DNA of 55,375 nucleotides, taken from a bacterium (GTDB lineage Bacteria; Myxococcota_A; Bradymonadia; Bradymonadales; Bradymonadaceae). Below are positions 46,256 to 55,112 of the stretch, piece by piece. The first letter of the stretch is position 1, and every line of letters starts with the position of its first letter. The notes below the pieces were generated by a model. That model searched no databases. It was given only the letters and a program-made list of their open reading frames with translations, and was not told the DNA's origin. Made by a program: the position numbers and the translations under genes. The stretch covers positions 1 to 55,375 of the forward strand of contig JAUIBR010000047.1 of the NCBI GenBank assembly GCA_030427705.1, in the 5' to 3' direction.

Positions 46256-48952
46256 CGCTTCTGAGAACACCACCGGGTGCACGAACGTTGGGTCAATCTC
46301 TTCGGCGGTTGTGTCGTCGACGAACGTCAGCCCAGCAAGCTGAGCTTTCCTTGGGGCGAGCCCACCGCGTTTCATGGCCATAATATCGATGGGGCGCTCA
46401 AGGTTGAGGCGCACAACGGTCTTGAACATTGGGAACGGCTTCTCGAACCGGAAGATCGTGTCCGTGGGGGTTCGTACCGGCTCCCAATTCAGGTCGCGCA
46501 GTTGCTCCCAGAGTTCGAGCCCGTCGACTGTCATGCCAGCTGGGCTCCTAAACCCGGCCTTCCCTCGAGCATCATGCCGAAACACCTGGCGATCCAGCTG
46601 CCCGAACGGCTGCACAATCTCGTAGTCTGCGAAGAGCTCGTTCCACCGCAGAATCTCATCCGCGTTCATTTCGGCTGGATGGGCGACCGCGACCCAGTCG
46701 CCCTCGAACAGCTCCACCTCATCATCCGCCAGACCGGAGTAGGTCAGATCGTCGGCGACCCGAAACGTCGCGATCTGCAGCAGTTCCTCATCGGCCTGCT
46801 TCCAAACAAGCGCCTGTGCCAACACTCGCAAAATCGGGTGTGCTGCAAGGCGTGAGCGAAACAGGTCTGCCGGCCACGTTCGACCCGTCGTCATGGCGGA
46901 CTCAAGCCGCTGTGCTTGTGTCTCCACCACACGCTCGGTCTGCAGGACCAGCCGATCGAACTCAAGACTCGCGGCGCGTTCGTCGTTTGTCGTGGGGCGA
47001 ATCCTGATACGAGTCTTCTCGGACTTGGTGTCCACCAAGAGCAGTCGCTGAGCGCCAGACATCCCTAACCGATAGGTGCGACCTCCAAACTCGAACATGC
47101 GCCCGTGCGGGCCCAGTCCGCAATCCGGGATGTTTCGGTCCAGAAACGCCTCAAGCGTCAAGCGGTTCTGGTCGGCGAGGTAGTTAACGGTCTGTTGCGT
47201 CAGCTCACAGATCTTTCCGTTACGGCTGCGCTGCAGAATATACGTCAAGGCGATCGCGGCGTGGTCGTTACCGATGACGCGCAAGACATCAATCGTGTGC
47301 AAGGCATCGGTGAGCTTCATCCAGCGCGTGTAGTTCAGCACCGCGTCCGCCAGAAAGTACGGCGTGTAGTCGCTATGCAGATAGGCCATTGCGAAGAGAT
47401 GCCAGCGCTCTTGGGCAGGGTTTTGGCGTCGGACCCAGACATCAAACAGCGCTCGCCCGACGATCCCAGCGGACATTGGGTCCGTGGCATCACTAAGCTC
47501 GAGCAACGCCAGCTCAAAATTGTCACGCGGTTGGCCTGCACGTCCATCAAAGCCCAGAGAGGCTTCGCGAATCAGCGCAAGCACGCCCGCAAACACCCGC
47601 GTCGGAACACGCGTTCCGTCCTTTGTCAGCAATGCAGGAAGGTCGCCTGCCAAAGCCAGATCGTCCGCGTTCGCGCGGTCGGCCACGGCGTTGAGCCAGT
47701 TCGGCAACGAGGACGTGGCGGCCTCTTGAGCCGTCAGTTGCTGATACTCCAACACCTGTGGTCGCAGCCGGTCGCGCAGCTTTCGTGGGGAATCATCGAT
47801 GGCTTTCTCAACCAAAACACGTCGGTCGTCCGACGAGAGCTCGCGCAGCCACTGGACGGCCCGATCCGCGAGCTTCCCTTTGGCTGCTAGCTCTACAAGT
47901 CGTTCAATAATGGGTCGGTCGGCCGCCTGTAACCAAGCTCGCGCACGGTCTCCAACGTCTGCATCATCAGACAACTTCAACATTGCTTCGGTCACATGCG
48001 CATGTCGAACGCGTTCGAGCACCTGGATCGATTCGCGGCGAGCACCACGTCCCATGCGGGTGATACGGGATGCGATATCGTCCAGCCGATAGGGGCCAGA
48101 CAACGCCAGCGCCCGCAACAGACGATTTGGCGATAACTCCAGACGGTGCTCTAGAATGAAGTCCACGTACGCTTCATGCCGGGTGTGCTCGAGCATCGCC
48201 TCTTCAAACACCGCCGCGCGCTTCTTGCCGCTTATCTTCTTGGCCACGAAGCCAATTGCGTCATTGTCAGGGGCGAGGGTCAGAAGGGCAGAAACCCCGT
48301 CGATCGCTGCGCCATCAAGGTCGACAGACGCCACAAATCGGTTGGCGATTTTGCCGGCTTCGGCTTGCGACTCTTCATCAAACTCACCGATGAATCGCAC
48401 AAATGGGCGTAGTTCCGCCGCGCCCGCGATTCGCAAAATCACGCGGAGAGACTCCGGACCGAAAAGCTCCGTGAGCAGACGGGCCGTCGGCGCGAGGCTT
48501 GACCGTGGCCAGCGACCGTAGTGCTGATTGGCGGCCTCGATGAACTCCTGAAACCAGCGCTGAGCCGTGTCTAACTCAACGGCCCGCGTCGCTTGGAAAC
48601 GCCCCATATTGGTGGCGAAGTCGCTATCTTTCGTGGCAGTCAGTCGCGTTGGGCTAGTGAGCGCTTTCAACCAAAACCGCGCCTCCGTGGCGCTGAGCAG
48701 TCCGGCCAATGGCTTGTCATTGATAGACCAGCCCCAGTCATCCAAGACCACCGACGTGTCGAACGAATGTGTACTGGTGCCAGGCGTATCCGGCAGGGCC
48801 TGTCGCAATACCTCGACACAACGCGGCTGATCGAACGCACGCTTCTTGCGATGAACAACACCCAGATTGTCAGGAAAAGCGCTGGCTAGTTCCTCGTCGG
48901 AAATGTCATGCCAGCTGACGTTTCGGATGCGAACCCTATCAGGATTCGACAT
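46223..48952 (-). CDS. DUF4132 (MolR-like) domain protein
   Basis: A 909-residue soluble protein. Much of the N-terminal two thirds is helical and HEAT-like. The C-terminal part has the DUF4132 signature, EILRWNELFADYEIVQPFGQLDRQVFRH, then GLELWEQLRDLNWEP. DUF4132 proteins (E. coli MolR/YehI relatives) have no established activity. Its start overlaps the CNNM gene by 14 bases, so it ends the chemosensory operon. Its C-terminal ELACARGD is encoded by a family-B repeat unit, and the stop TGA is in the next unit, so the natural end may have been extended by the repeat. Confidence 0.7.
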   Translation of the reverse strand: MSNPDRVRIRNVSWHDISDEELASAFPDNLGVVHRKKRAFDQPRCVEVLRQALPDTPGTSTHSFDTSVVLDDWGWSINDKPLAGLLSATEARFWLKALTSPTRLTATKDSDFATNMGRFQATRAVELDTAQRWFQEFIEAANQHYGRWPRSSLAPTARLLTELFGPESLRVILRIAGAAELRPFVRFIGEFDEESQAEAGKIANRFVASVDLDGAAIDGVSALLTLAPDNDAIGFVAKKISGKKRAAVFEEAMLEHTRHEAYVDFILEHRLELSPNRLLRALALSGPYRLDDIASRITRMGRGARRESIQVLERVRHAHVTEAMLKLSDDADVGDRARAWLQAADRPIIERLVELAAKGKLADRAVQWLRELSSDDRRVLVEKAIDDSPRKLRDRLRPQVLEYQQLTAQEAATSSLPNWLNAVADRANADDLALAGDLPALLTKDGTRVPTRVFAGVLALIREASLGFDGRAGQPRDNFELALLELSDATDPMSAGIVGRALFDVWVRRQNPAQERWHLFAMAYLHSDYTPYFLADAVLNYTRWMKLTDALHTIDVLRVIGNDHAAIALTYILQRSRNGKICELTQQTVNYLADQNRLTLEAFLDRNIPDCGLGPHGRMFEFGGRTYRLGMSGAQRLLLVDTKSEKTRIRIRPTTNDERAASLEFDRLVLQTERVVETQAQRLESAMTTGRTWPADLFRSRLAAHPILRVLAQALVWKQADEELLQIATFRVADDLTYSGLADDEVELFEGDWVAVAHPAEMNADEILRWNELFADYEIVQPFGQLDRQVFRHDARGKAGFRSPAGMTVDGLELWEQLRDLNWEPVRTPTDTIFRFEKPFPMFKTVVRLNLERPIDIMAMKRGGLAPRKAQLAGLTFVDDTTAEEIDPTFVHPVVFSEALVELACARGD

Positions 48953-50045
48953 TTTCTTCCGCTACAGGTTCGTCGTCGTAAGCCTCAGAGATTGGCTCCA
49001 AGCCCAGAGCAGAGGCACGCTTCTTCCATTGCTCGCGTGCCAGATGCTGCATGTCTTCGACTTTGTCGAACTCGTCGACGATCTCCATACCCAGCATCGT
49101 CTCCACAACGTCTTCCAACGACACGATGCCCGAGGTTCCACCGTACTCATCGACCAAGAGCACCATGTGCTCCTTGTTTTTGAGCATGCTCTCCAAGAGG
49201 TCAGGAACTTTGATGACGGCAGGCAAGACCAGCAGGTCGCGTCGCAGCTCCTTGAGCGCGTCGCCGCCTTCGCCGTGCGCGAGTTTCAGCAGCATGTCGT
49301 GCTTCAACACGTATCCGGTAATGTCGTCGACTTCTTCGTCATAAATGGGGAAACGGCTAAATCGCAGACGATCTTCGTCGGCCAGCGCTTCCTCAACGGA
49401 CACGGATTCATCAAATCCAACGAGCACGGTCCGCGGTGTCATGATGTCTTTTGCGCGAAGCGTCGAGAATCGCGCCAGGTTACGAAGAATCAGCGACTCC
49501 TGCTCCTCGAACACGCCTTCGTTGACGACGATGTTTGCCAGGGCTTGGAATTCTTCACGGCTGAGCGTCGTACCTTTCTTGTTTGGCGCTAGGAGCTTCG
49601 TCAGACCTTGAGACATCCAAACCAATGGCAACAACGAGACGATCATCTTCGGCAGGAACCACGCGACCGCACTGGCTAGCCGTTTCCAGTACACGGCACC
49701 CAGAGTCTTCGGCACGATCTCCGAAAGGAACAAGATTGCCAGTGTGAGCAGACCGGAAGTCACCGCGACGTACTCATCGCCAAAAATGGCGAGCGACTGC
49801 GCACCCACGCCAGCAGCGCCGACAGTGTGTGCGATGGTGTTGAGGCTGAGGATAGCCGAGAGCGGTCGGTCGATATCTTCCTTCAGCTCATGCAGCCGTT
49901 CTCCGAGCTTTGTTCCTTCTTCCAACTGCGCAGCGACAAACGCCGGGCGGATGCTCAAAAGCACCGCTTCCAAGATGGAGCACAGGAAAGACACGCCTAG
50001 GGCGAGCAGGAGATAAAATATGAGAAGCGCCAAGTCCGTCGACAT
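48939..50045 (-). CDS. CNNM/CBS-pair membrane protein (CorC/hemolysin-C family)
   Basis: The 368-residue protein has an N-terminal CNNM (DUF21) domain of about four membrane helices, with family motifs SFLCSILEAVLLSIRPA, SLNTIAHTVGAAGVGA and LFLSEIVPKTLGAVYWKRLA. A CBS pair (about 205-330) has DIMTPRTVLVGF and DEYGGTSGIVSLEDVVETMLGMEIVDE. The usual CorC/HlyC C-terminal domain is missing; a short acidic tail replaces it. The family is linked to Mg2+ or Co2+ transport. It lies 8 bases after the CheA gene and overlaps the DUF4132 gene, an unusual setting. Confidence 0.9.
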   Translation of the reverse strand: MSTDLALLIFYLLLALGVSFLCSILEAVLLSIRPAFVAAQLEEGTKLGERLHELKEDIDRPLSAILSLNTIAHTVGAAGVGAQSLAIFGDEYVAVTSGLLTLAILFLSEIVPKTLGAVYWKRLASAVAWFLPKMIVSLLPLVWMSQGLTKLLAPNKKGTTLSREEFQALANIVVNEGVFEEQESLILRNLARFSTLRAKDIMTPRTVLVGFDESVSVEEALADEDRLRFSRFPIYDEEVDDITGYVLKHDMLLKLAHGEGGDALKELRRDLLVLPAVIKVPDLLESMLKNKEHMVLLVDEYGGTSGIVSLEDVVETMLGMEIVDEFDKVEDMQHLAREQWKKRASALGLEPISEAYDDEPVAEENVES

Positions 50046-50053
50046 TTAGCAAA

Positions 50054-52210
50054 TCACCTTAAGTATCGCTCAACAGCCTGAATCAGGTCTCGCTCACGGA
50101 AATCGAGTTTGCCGAGGTATCCGTTTGCGCCAAGCTTCATCGCACGTTCGCGGTCTTCTGTCGATGAAAGCGTCGTTAGTACGATGACCGGGGTACTCTC
50201 ATACCTCTGATCGGCCCGAATGCGCCGCAAGAATTCGATCCCATCCATCCCCGGCATCTGCACGTCGGTCAAAACCAGGTGTACTCGGTGGGCCTCAAGC
50301 TTGCGCCAGCCGTCGTTTCCGTCCTCGGCCTCGATGACACGATAGCCCGAGTTTCGCAGGATTCCCGAGACCAATGAACGCGTAACTTCGCTGTCTTCGG
50401 TCACCAAAACCGTCTTGATTGAGCGCACTGCGCTGGTCTGCATGGTCGCACGCAATCGTTGTGTTCCGCCCAAATTTCGCATCTGGGTCTGCACCATGAC
50501 CTCGGAGACGTTGATAAGCGGGATGACCTCACCCGCGTCGGTCAGCGCGACCCCACGGCACGCGCGAATGCCTGAGAGGAACTCACCAAGCGGGCGGTTC
50601 ATCGCTTCACGCTCGCCAATGACCTCGTCGACCCAGACAGCGGCTTTGCTGCCTGAACGACGCAAGATCATAACGGAAATCTGTTCCGTCGAGAGTTGGC
50701 GCGGCTTGATTTCAAGCAGGTCACTCCAGTCAACCAACGGGATCATCTCGCCTGCGTCTTTTACGCAATATCCGCCGCGAATCTCGACGACCTCGTTTCG
50801 CGGAATGACGTCCAGCCGTTCCACATCTTTTGCGGGGATTGCGTAGACTCTGCCAGCGATCTTCACCATCAACGTGGTCGAGATCGCGCTGGATACTGGG
50901 ATGACAAGTCGGAAGCGTGTACCGACGCCGACCTCGCTCTCGACATCGACGGTTCCGCCAATCTGTGTGACCTGGCGGCGGACGACGTCCATCCCAATTC
51001 CGCGCCCACTGATATCGGTGACTGCATCACGTGTCGAAAAGCCGGACTCGAAGATGAGGGCCACGACCTCGCTATCGGTCATGATATCGAGCTCTTCCTT
51101 CGTCCGGAATTCTCGGTCGATGGCCTTCTGACGCAATACATCGGGGTCGATTCCCGCGCCGTCGTCTTCCAACGAGACGACGATGCTGTCTCCGGAATAC
51201 TCGGCGATTAGTCGAAGCTCCCCTTCTTCGTCTTTGCCCGCGTTTTTGCGGTCCTCAGGCGATTCAATGCCGTGGTCAACGGCATTGCGGATCAGATGCA
51301 GAAGCGGGTCGCTCAGCCCAGCAAGGACGACGCGGTCCACCTCGACATCACCGAATTCGTGTACGAAGCGGACGTCTTTGCCTTGTGACGTTGCAAGGTC
51401 ACGAACGGCCCGTGGATAGTGGCTCAACACGCCGGATAGCTTCACGTGGCGAAGTCGGCGTGTCTCGTCGTCAAGCTGCGAGCTACGTACGCCTGCCAAG
51501 TAGAGGTCTTCTCGGGTTGTCGTTACCAAGGAGTCCAATTGATGGCTGATTGTGCGCGCGGCGATGCCCTGAGATTTCGGGAGATTGTGTTGATTTCGGC
51601 GTACCCATTCTTTGAGTTCTTCACCGATCGCCTCGACCTCGGACAAGCGGTATCCCAATCGGCGCGCCATCAAGAGCACTTCGGACGCGGTATCACCGAG
51701 TGATTCGAGCTTGTCCACGTCCACGCGCAGAGTCGCTTGGGATTGAATACGGAGTCGTTCGGAATCCGGCACGGCAGCGACAAACTCGCCGGTCTCACGA
51801 GGTTTGGTTCGACCCGTTTTCAGCTTCGTTCCGGCGCGCGCGTCGGCCACGGCATCCACGAATCCCGCCAGGTCGACAGGCCCGCCACCCTGGCCAGCGG
51901 TCTTGGTGAGCAAGGAGCGCAGGATGTCGAGACCAGCAAAAACCAGGTCGGTCAGGCCTTCTTTGGTGTTGTCGAAACCGACTTGGTCGGCTTCCAAGAG
52001 TAGATGTTCCGTGAGGTGCGCGACGAGATTTACGTCGGCAAACCCCATCATCTTCGCTTCGCCTTTAAGGGTGTGAACTTCGCGCAGCAGGTCCTTGGCG
52101 CTCTCCTCGTTGTGAGGATCGCGTTCGAGCGCGACGAGGGTGAGATTCATCTTCTCGACCCGGTCCAGCGCTACGGAGCGGAATTTTTCAATGAGCGCAC
52201 CAACACTCAT
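50054..52210 (-). CDS. CheA-type histidine kinase with C-terminal receiver
   Basis: The 718-residue hybrid starts with an Hpt domain, His46 in LLREVHTLKGEAKMMGF. There is no clear CheY-binding P2 domain. The dimerisation region follows, then the CheA HATPase (HLIRNAVDHGIESPEDRKNAGK, DDGAGID, GRGIGMDVVRRQV) and a CheW-like domain. The C-terminal ~125 residues are an intact receiver (TVLVTEDSEVTRSL, phospho-acceptor Asp in LVLTDVQMPGMDG). This is the domain order of FrzE-type kinases of myxobacteria, which pass phosphate to separate receivers. It is 13 bases after the MCP gene in the same operon. Confidence 0.95.
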   Translation of the reverse strand: MSVGALIEKFRSVALDRVEKMNLTLVALERDPHNEESAKDLLREVHTLKGEAKMMGFADVNLVAHLTEHLLLEADQVGFDNTKEGLTDLVFAGLDILRSLLTKTAGQGGGPVDLAGFVDAVADARAGTKLKTGRTKPRETGEFVAAVPDSERLRIQSQATLRVDVDKLESLGDTASEVLLMARRLGYRLSEVEAIGEELKEWVRRNQHNLPKSQGIAARTISHQLDSLVTTTREDLYLAGVRSSQLDDETRRLRHVKLSGVLSHYPRAVRDLATSQGKDVRFVHEFGDVEVDRVVLAGLSDPLLHLIRNAVDHGIESPEDRKNAGKDEEGELRLIAEYSGDSIVVSLEDDGAGIDPDVLRQKAIDREFRTKEELDIMTDSEVVALIFESGFSTRDAVTDISGRGIGMDVVRRQVTQIGGTVDVESEVGVGTRFRLVIPVSSAISTTLMVKIAGRVYAIPAKDVERLDVIPRNEVVEIRGGYCVKDAGEMIPLVDWSDLLEIKPRQLSTEQISVMILRRSGSKAAVWVDEVIGEREAMNRPLGEFLSGIRACRGVALTDAGEVIPLINVSEVMVQTQMRNLGGTQRLRATMQTSAVRSIKTVLVTEDSEVTRSLVSGILRNSGYRVIEAEDGNDGWRKLEAHRVHLVLTDVQMPGMDGIEFLRRIRADQRYESTPVIVLTTLSSTEDRERAMKLGANGYLGKLDFRERDLIQAVERYLR

Positions 52211-52223
52211 CTACAGACCTCGC

Positions 52224-53990
52224 CTAGGAATCTTCGTGTTTGTCGATGGCTGCATCGAGGTCGTCCATCGTGCTCTCGAACGACCTTTCACCGGACTCAT
52301 CGGAAGCGGACTGGGCGATCCCGGCCACCAGGTCGAGCTCCTCGTCGTCAGAAAGGGACGAGAGTTCAACGGTCGGTGGATCTTCATCCTTGCTCTTCAC
52401 GCCGGCTGGGGTTGGCGTGGCTTCATGTTCATGCACGCCCATCGGCGTCGGCGTGGCGTCACGGGTTGGCCGCCGCGTGCGGTCGGAGGTCTTTTGCTTT
52501 TTGGGCTTGGCCGACTTCGTAGGCTTAGTTTCTTCGACTTGCGGAGCCACATCCACAATCTTGAATTCACGGCTGACGGCCGCTTCGCCAGTTTTGAAGC
52601 GTTCTACAAGCGCACGAAGACCTTCAGCCAGGTCCACGAGTTCTGACGACGCCGAGGACAACTGTTTGGTCCCTGAGACACCCTGATTGATAAGCAACGA
52701 CAGCTCTTCCATCGACTGTGTGACTTGTTCGGTTCCTGACTGCTGTTGCTGCGTAATCAACGTAATCTTGAGTGCAGATTCCGTGGTTCGTTCAGATAGA
52801 TTGCTACCTTCCTCGGTAGCCATAACACTGCTCAACGAGGACTCCCGGATGTCGACGAGCAGCTCGTTGATATCACCCACGGAGTCTTTGATATTCTCCG
52901 CGAGACGACGCATTTCGGCGGCGACCAAGGTGAAACCCTTACCAGCTTCACCAGCGCGCATGCCCTCAAGCGATGCGTTGAGCGCGAGCAGGTCCGAGCG
53001 GTCCGCGATGGACTTAATCACGTCCAGAATCTCGCCGATGCGCTCGGTGTGTGACTTCAGCTCACCGATGCGCTCCGCGACAGTGCGGTTGTTTGCCTGC
53101 GTACGTTCGGCCGACTTGAACACAGTCTGTGCGCTCTCGGCGATCTTTTTGGCCGACGACAGCAACGTCTCCATGGTCCGTTGCGTCTCTTCCACGCTGC
53201 TGGCCTGGTGGGTCGCGGCGAGGTCTTGTTCGCGCAGAACCGCTGACATCTGACCCGTCGAAGCCGAGATATGAAGGGCAGTCTTCGTGATTTGGTTCAC
53301 CAGGCCGATGAGGCGGTCGGTCATCTGGTTGAACGATTCACTGAGTTCGCCGCCTTCCCCAAGGTCAAGCTGGCTCACCAAGTCTCCCTTGGCGATGAGC
53401 TCAGCGCGGTGATTCAGCTGGCGTAGGTTCTTGACCATTTGCTCGAATGCGTCACCGACCTCGCCTGGAACCTGCTCGTCAAGAAGCGGATTCGAGAGGT
53501 CATCGCGGGCGATGATGCGGGCTTGAATCGAGAGCCGGCGCATCTGGTTGGTCATGTGGATGAATGAGGCCTCCAGAGGACCCGCGTTTTTCGGGATCTT
53601 CTCGTCTGCGGCGGACAGCTTCTCGCTGCGCAAGACAGCGCCCTCAACCTTCACGACGTCGATATGGCCGCTGGCCAGCTCCTCTGCCCGTGAAACAACA
53701 TCTGCCAATTGTTCTGACAGAGTATTTGTTGCTCGAATCATCGTTGCCGAGGATGCAAATGTTGCCGCGGTTAGGAGCTGATCCTGATGGAATTCACCAT
53801 TCGCGATCGACTCTAAGCGCGCGGCCACCATCTCGATCGGATGCAGCATGAAGTACGACATCACGGTCAGTCCGACCCACGCCGTCCCAGCGGCGAGTAT
53901 CAGGTTGGAGTCTCCAGTGATTCCGCCCAGGAGCGCCAGCGTTCCGCAGAGCGCGCCAAAGACCATCGCGAACCAATGCCAAATCTTCAT
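52224..53990 (-). CDS. Methyl-accepting chemotaxis protein without external sensor domain
   Basis: A 588-residue receptor with two membrane helices (about 5-25 and 30-50) separated by only a few residues, so there is no periplasmic ligand-binding domain. HAMP-like helices and the cytoplasmic signalling coiled coil follow; the hairpin tip region reads DVIKSIADRSDLLALNASLEGMRAGEAGKGFTLVAAEMRRLAENIKDSV. The last ~110 residues are an acidic, Lys-rich disordered tail with a repeated TPTPxGV motif (TPTPMGV, TPTPAGV). The signal is probably sensed in the membrane or cytoplasm. Start overlaps the upstream gene (ATGA). Confidence 0.92.
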   Translation of the reverse strand: MKIWHWFAMVFGALCGTLALLGGITGDSNLILAAGTAWVGLTVMSYFMLHPIEMVAARLESIANGEFHQDQLLTAATFASSATMIRATNTLSEQLADVVSRAEELASGHIDVVKVEGAVLRSEKLSAADEKIPKNAGPLEASFIHMTNQMRRLSIQARIIARDDLSNPLLDEQVPGEVGDAFEQMVKNLRQLNHRAELIAKGDLVSQLDLGEGGELSESFNQMTDRLIGLVNQITKTALHISASTGQMSAVLREQDLAATHQASSVEETQRTMETLLSSAKKIAESAQTVFKSAERTQANNRTVAERIGELKSHTERIGEILDVIKSIADRSDLLALNASLEGMRAGEAGKGFTLVAAEMRRLAENIKDSVGDINELLVDIRESSLSSVMATEEGSNLSERTTESALKITLITQQQQSGTEQVTQSMEELSLLINQGVSGTKQLSSASSELVDLAEGLRALVERFKTGEAAVSREFKIVDVAPQVEETKPTKSAKPKKQKTSDRTRRPTRDATPTPMGVHEHEATPTPAGVKSKDEDPPTVELSSLSDDEELDLVAGIAQSASDESGERSFESTMDDLDAAIDKHEDS

Positions 53991-54352
53991 GATTTACCTT
54001 GCCTCAATTCATCAACCCGTTTGGTGTCGACGATAAAAACGAGCTCTCCGTCATCGCCGTATCCGCATGCGTTGTGCATGCCGACCGGCAGATGTGCAGA
54101 AAGCCAAGACGGCATGCGGGCGAGACGCCCTGCCGACCAATTTTCAAATCCTACGCCGCCGCCCAACGCCAGAATGGTGTTTCCAGGCTCGACTACGGCA
54201 AATTGATTGGCGCCGCGTAGGTCACCAATGCCCCACGACGCAGCGAGGTCTACGACGTCCTCCGACCCGGAAAGGTCGCTTCGGTCCAGAAGGCTGACGA
54301 TCTTGCCAACCTCGATGGCGACGTGAAGCGCTCCCATCCTGAACCGGGCCAT
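53987..54352 (-). CDS. Divergent CheW-like coupling protein
   Basis: The 121-residue protein follows the hydrophobic pattern of a CheW fold (FRMGALHVAIEVGKIVSLLDRSDL, then VVDLAASWGI, NQFAVVEPGNTILALGGGV, LVFIVDTKRVDEL), but classical CheW motifs are worn down. The family call rests partly on position between a clear cheW and an mcp. I chose the ATG at 54352, preceded by TTAGGTGA that overlaps the upstream stop; a GTG at 54361 is also in frame. Its stop overlaps the MCP start by four bases. Confidence 0.5.
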   Translation of the reverse strand: MARFRMGALHVAIEVGKIVSLLDRSDLSGSEDVVDLAASWGIGDLRGANQFAVVEPGNTILALGGGVGFENWSAGRLARMPSWLSAHLPVGMHNACGYGDDGELVFIVDTKRVDELRQGKS

Positions 54353-54357
54353 CGCGA

Positions 54358-54903
54358 TCACCTAACCGCTGCCTCGTTTAAAATTCGTTCAACGTCCAAA
54401 AGGACCAAAACCCCACCTGGTACCCAGCGCGAGCTCGCCGCGAAGGCCTTCAGTTTGGGGTCCATGTTGTCAGGTACATTTCTGACATCGATTGACTCCG
54501 GCCATGATTCGATGCCATCGACCGTGTCGGCGACAAACGCCGCCGTCAGCTCGCCGTATTCAAGTACAACCAGCCGCGGAGTAGTCGTTCGTTCGGTGTT
54601 GGTTTCCTGAATGCCCAGCCACTTCGACAGGTCCAGAACGCCAAGAACCTCACGCTTTAGCAGCGTGATGCCCTTGATATGCTCAGGTGCGCCCGGGATT
54701 GGTGTGACGGATTCGAAGCCAACGATCTCGCGCACGCGCGAGCCGTCAACGGCGAACAATGTATTGCCCAACGTGAAGCGCAACACATCGATCGCGTCGG
54801 CGGATTCGCCTGCATCGAGGTCGCCTACGCCCCAATCAAATTCCGAGCCGCCGGTCTCGGCGAGTATGTCTTCGAGACTCGGGGTTTCGTCGTTGTCTGC
54901 CAT
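54358..54903 (-). CDS. CheW-like chemotaxis coupling protein
   Basis: The 181-residue protein has an acidic N-terminal extension of about 38 residues, then a CheW domain: VLRFTLGNTLFAVDGSRVREIVGFESVTPIPGAPEHIKGITLLKREVLGVLDLSKWLG, then RLVVLEYGELTAAFVADTVDGIES, ending VPGGVLVLLDVERIL. CheW links receptors to CheA. It is the first gene of a leftward operon with the divergent CheW, MCP and CheA-receiver genes. No cheY, cheR or cheB gene is visible. Upstream lie repeats and an insertion element. Confidence 0.92.
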   Translation of the reverse strand: MADNDETPSLEDILAETGGSEFDWGVGDLDAGESADAIDVLRFTLGNTLFAVDGSRVREIVGFESVTPIPGAPEHIKGITLLKREVLGVLDLSKWLGIQETNTERTTTPRLVVLEYGELTAAFVADTVDGIESWPESIDVRNVPDNMDPKLKAFAASSRWVPGGVLVLLDVERILNEAAVR

Positions 54904-54938
54904 ATGCGGCAGGATAGATCAGAATTTGCGATTTGGCA

Positions 54939-54980
54939 GGTTCTTGGTTCTTGGTTGTTGGTTTTTGGTTCTTGGTTCTT
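54939..54980 (+). repeat. GGTTCTT/GGTTTTT microsatellite upstream of cheW
   Basis: About six seven-base units (GGTTCTT, GGTTGTT, GGTTTTT) lie between the cheW start and the family-B array. This is the third copy of the heptamer family. It sits where the chemosensory operon promoter would be expected. Confidence 0.75.
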
Positions 54981-54982
54981 GT

Positions 54983-55112
54983 TCGCCGCGAGCGCAGCGA
55001 GCTTGTTCGCCGCGAGCGCAGCGAGCTTGTTCGCTGCGAGCGCAGCGAGCTTGTTCGCCGTGAGCGCAGCGAGCTTGTTCGCCGCGAGCGCAGCGAGCTT
55101 GTTCGCCGCGAG
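54983..55112 (-). repeat. Family-B array interrupted by the IS110-family element
   Basis: Five complete units with an exact 24-base period (TTCGCCGCGAGC-GC-AGCGAGCTTG), nearly identical to each other, are followed by a sixth that stops after GCCGCGAG at 55112. Unrelated sequence then begins. The orientation predicts a minus-strand gene ending just to the right, now separated by the insertion. Confidence 0.8.
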
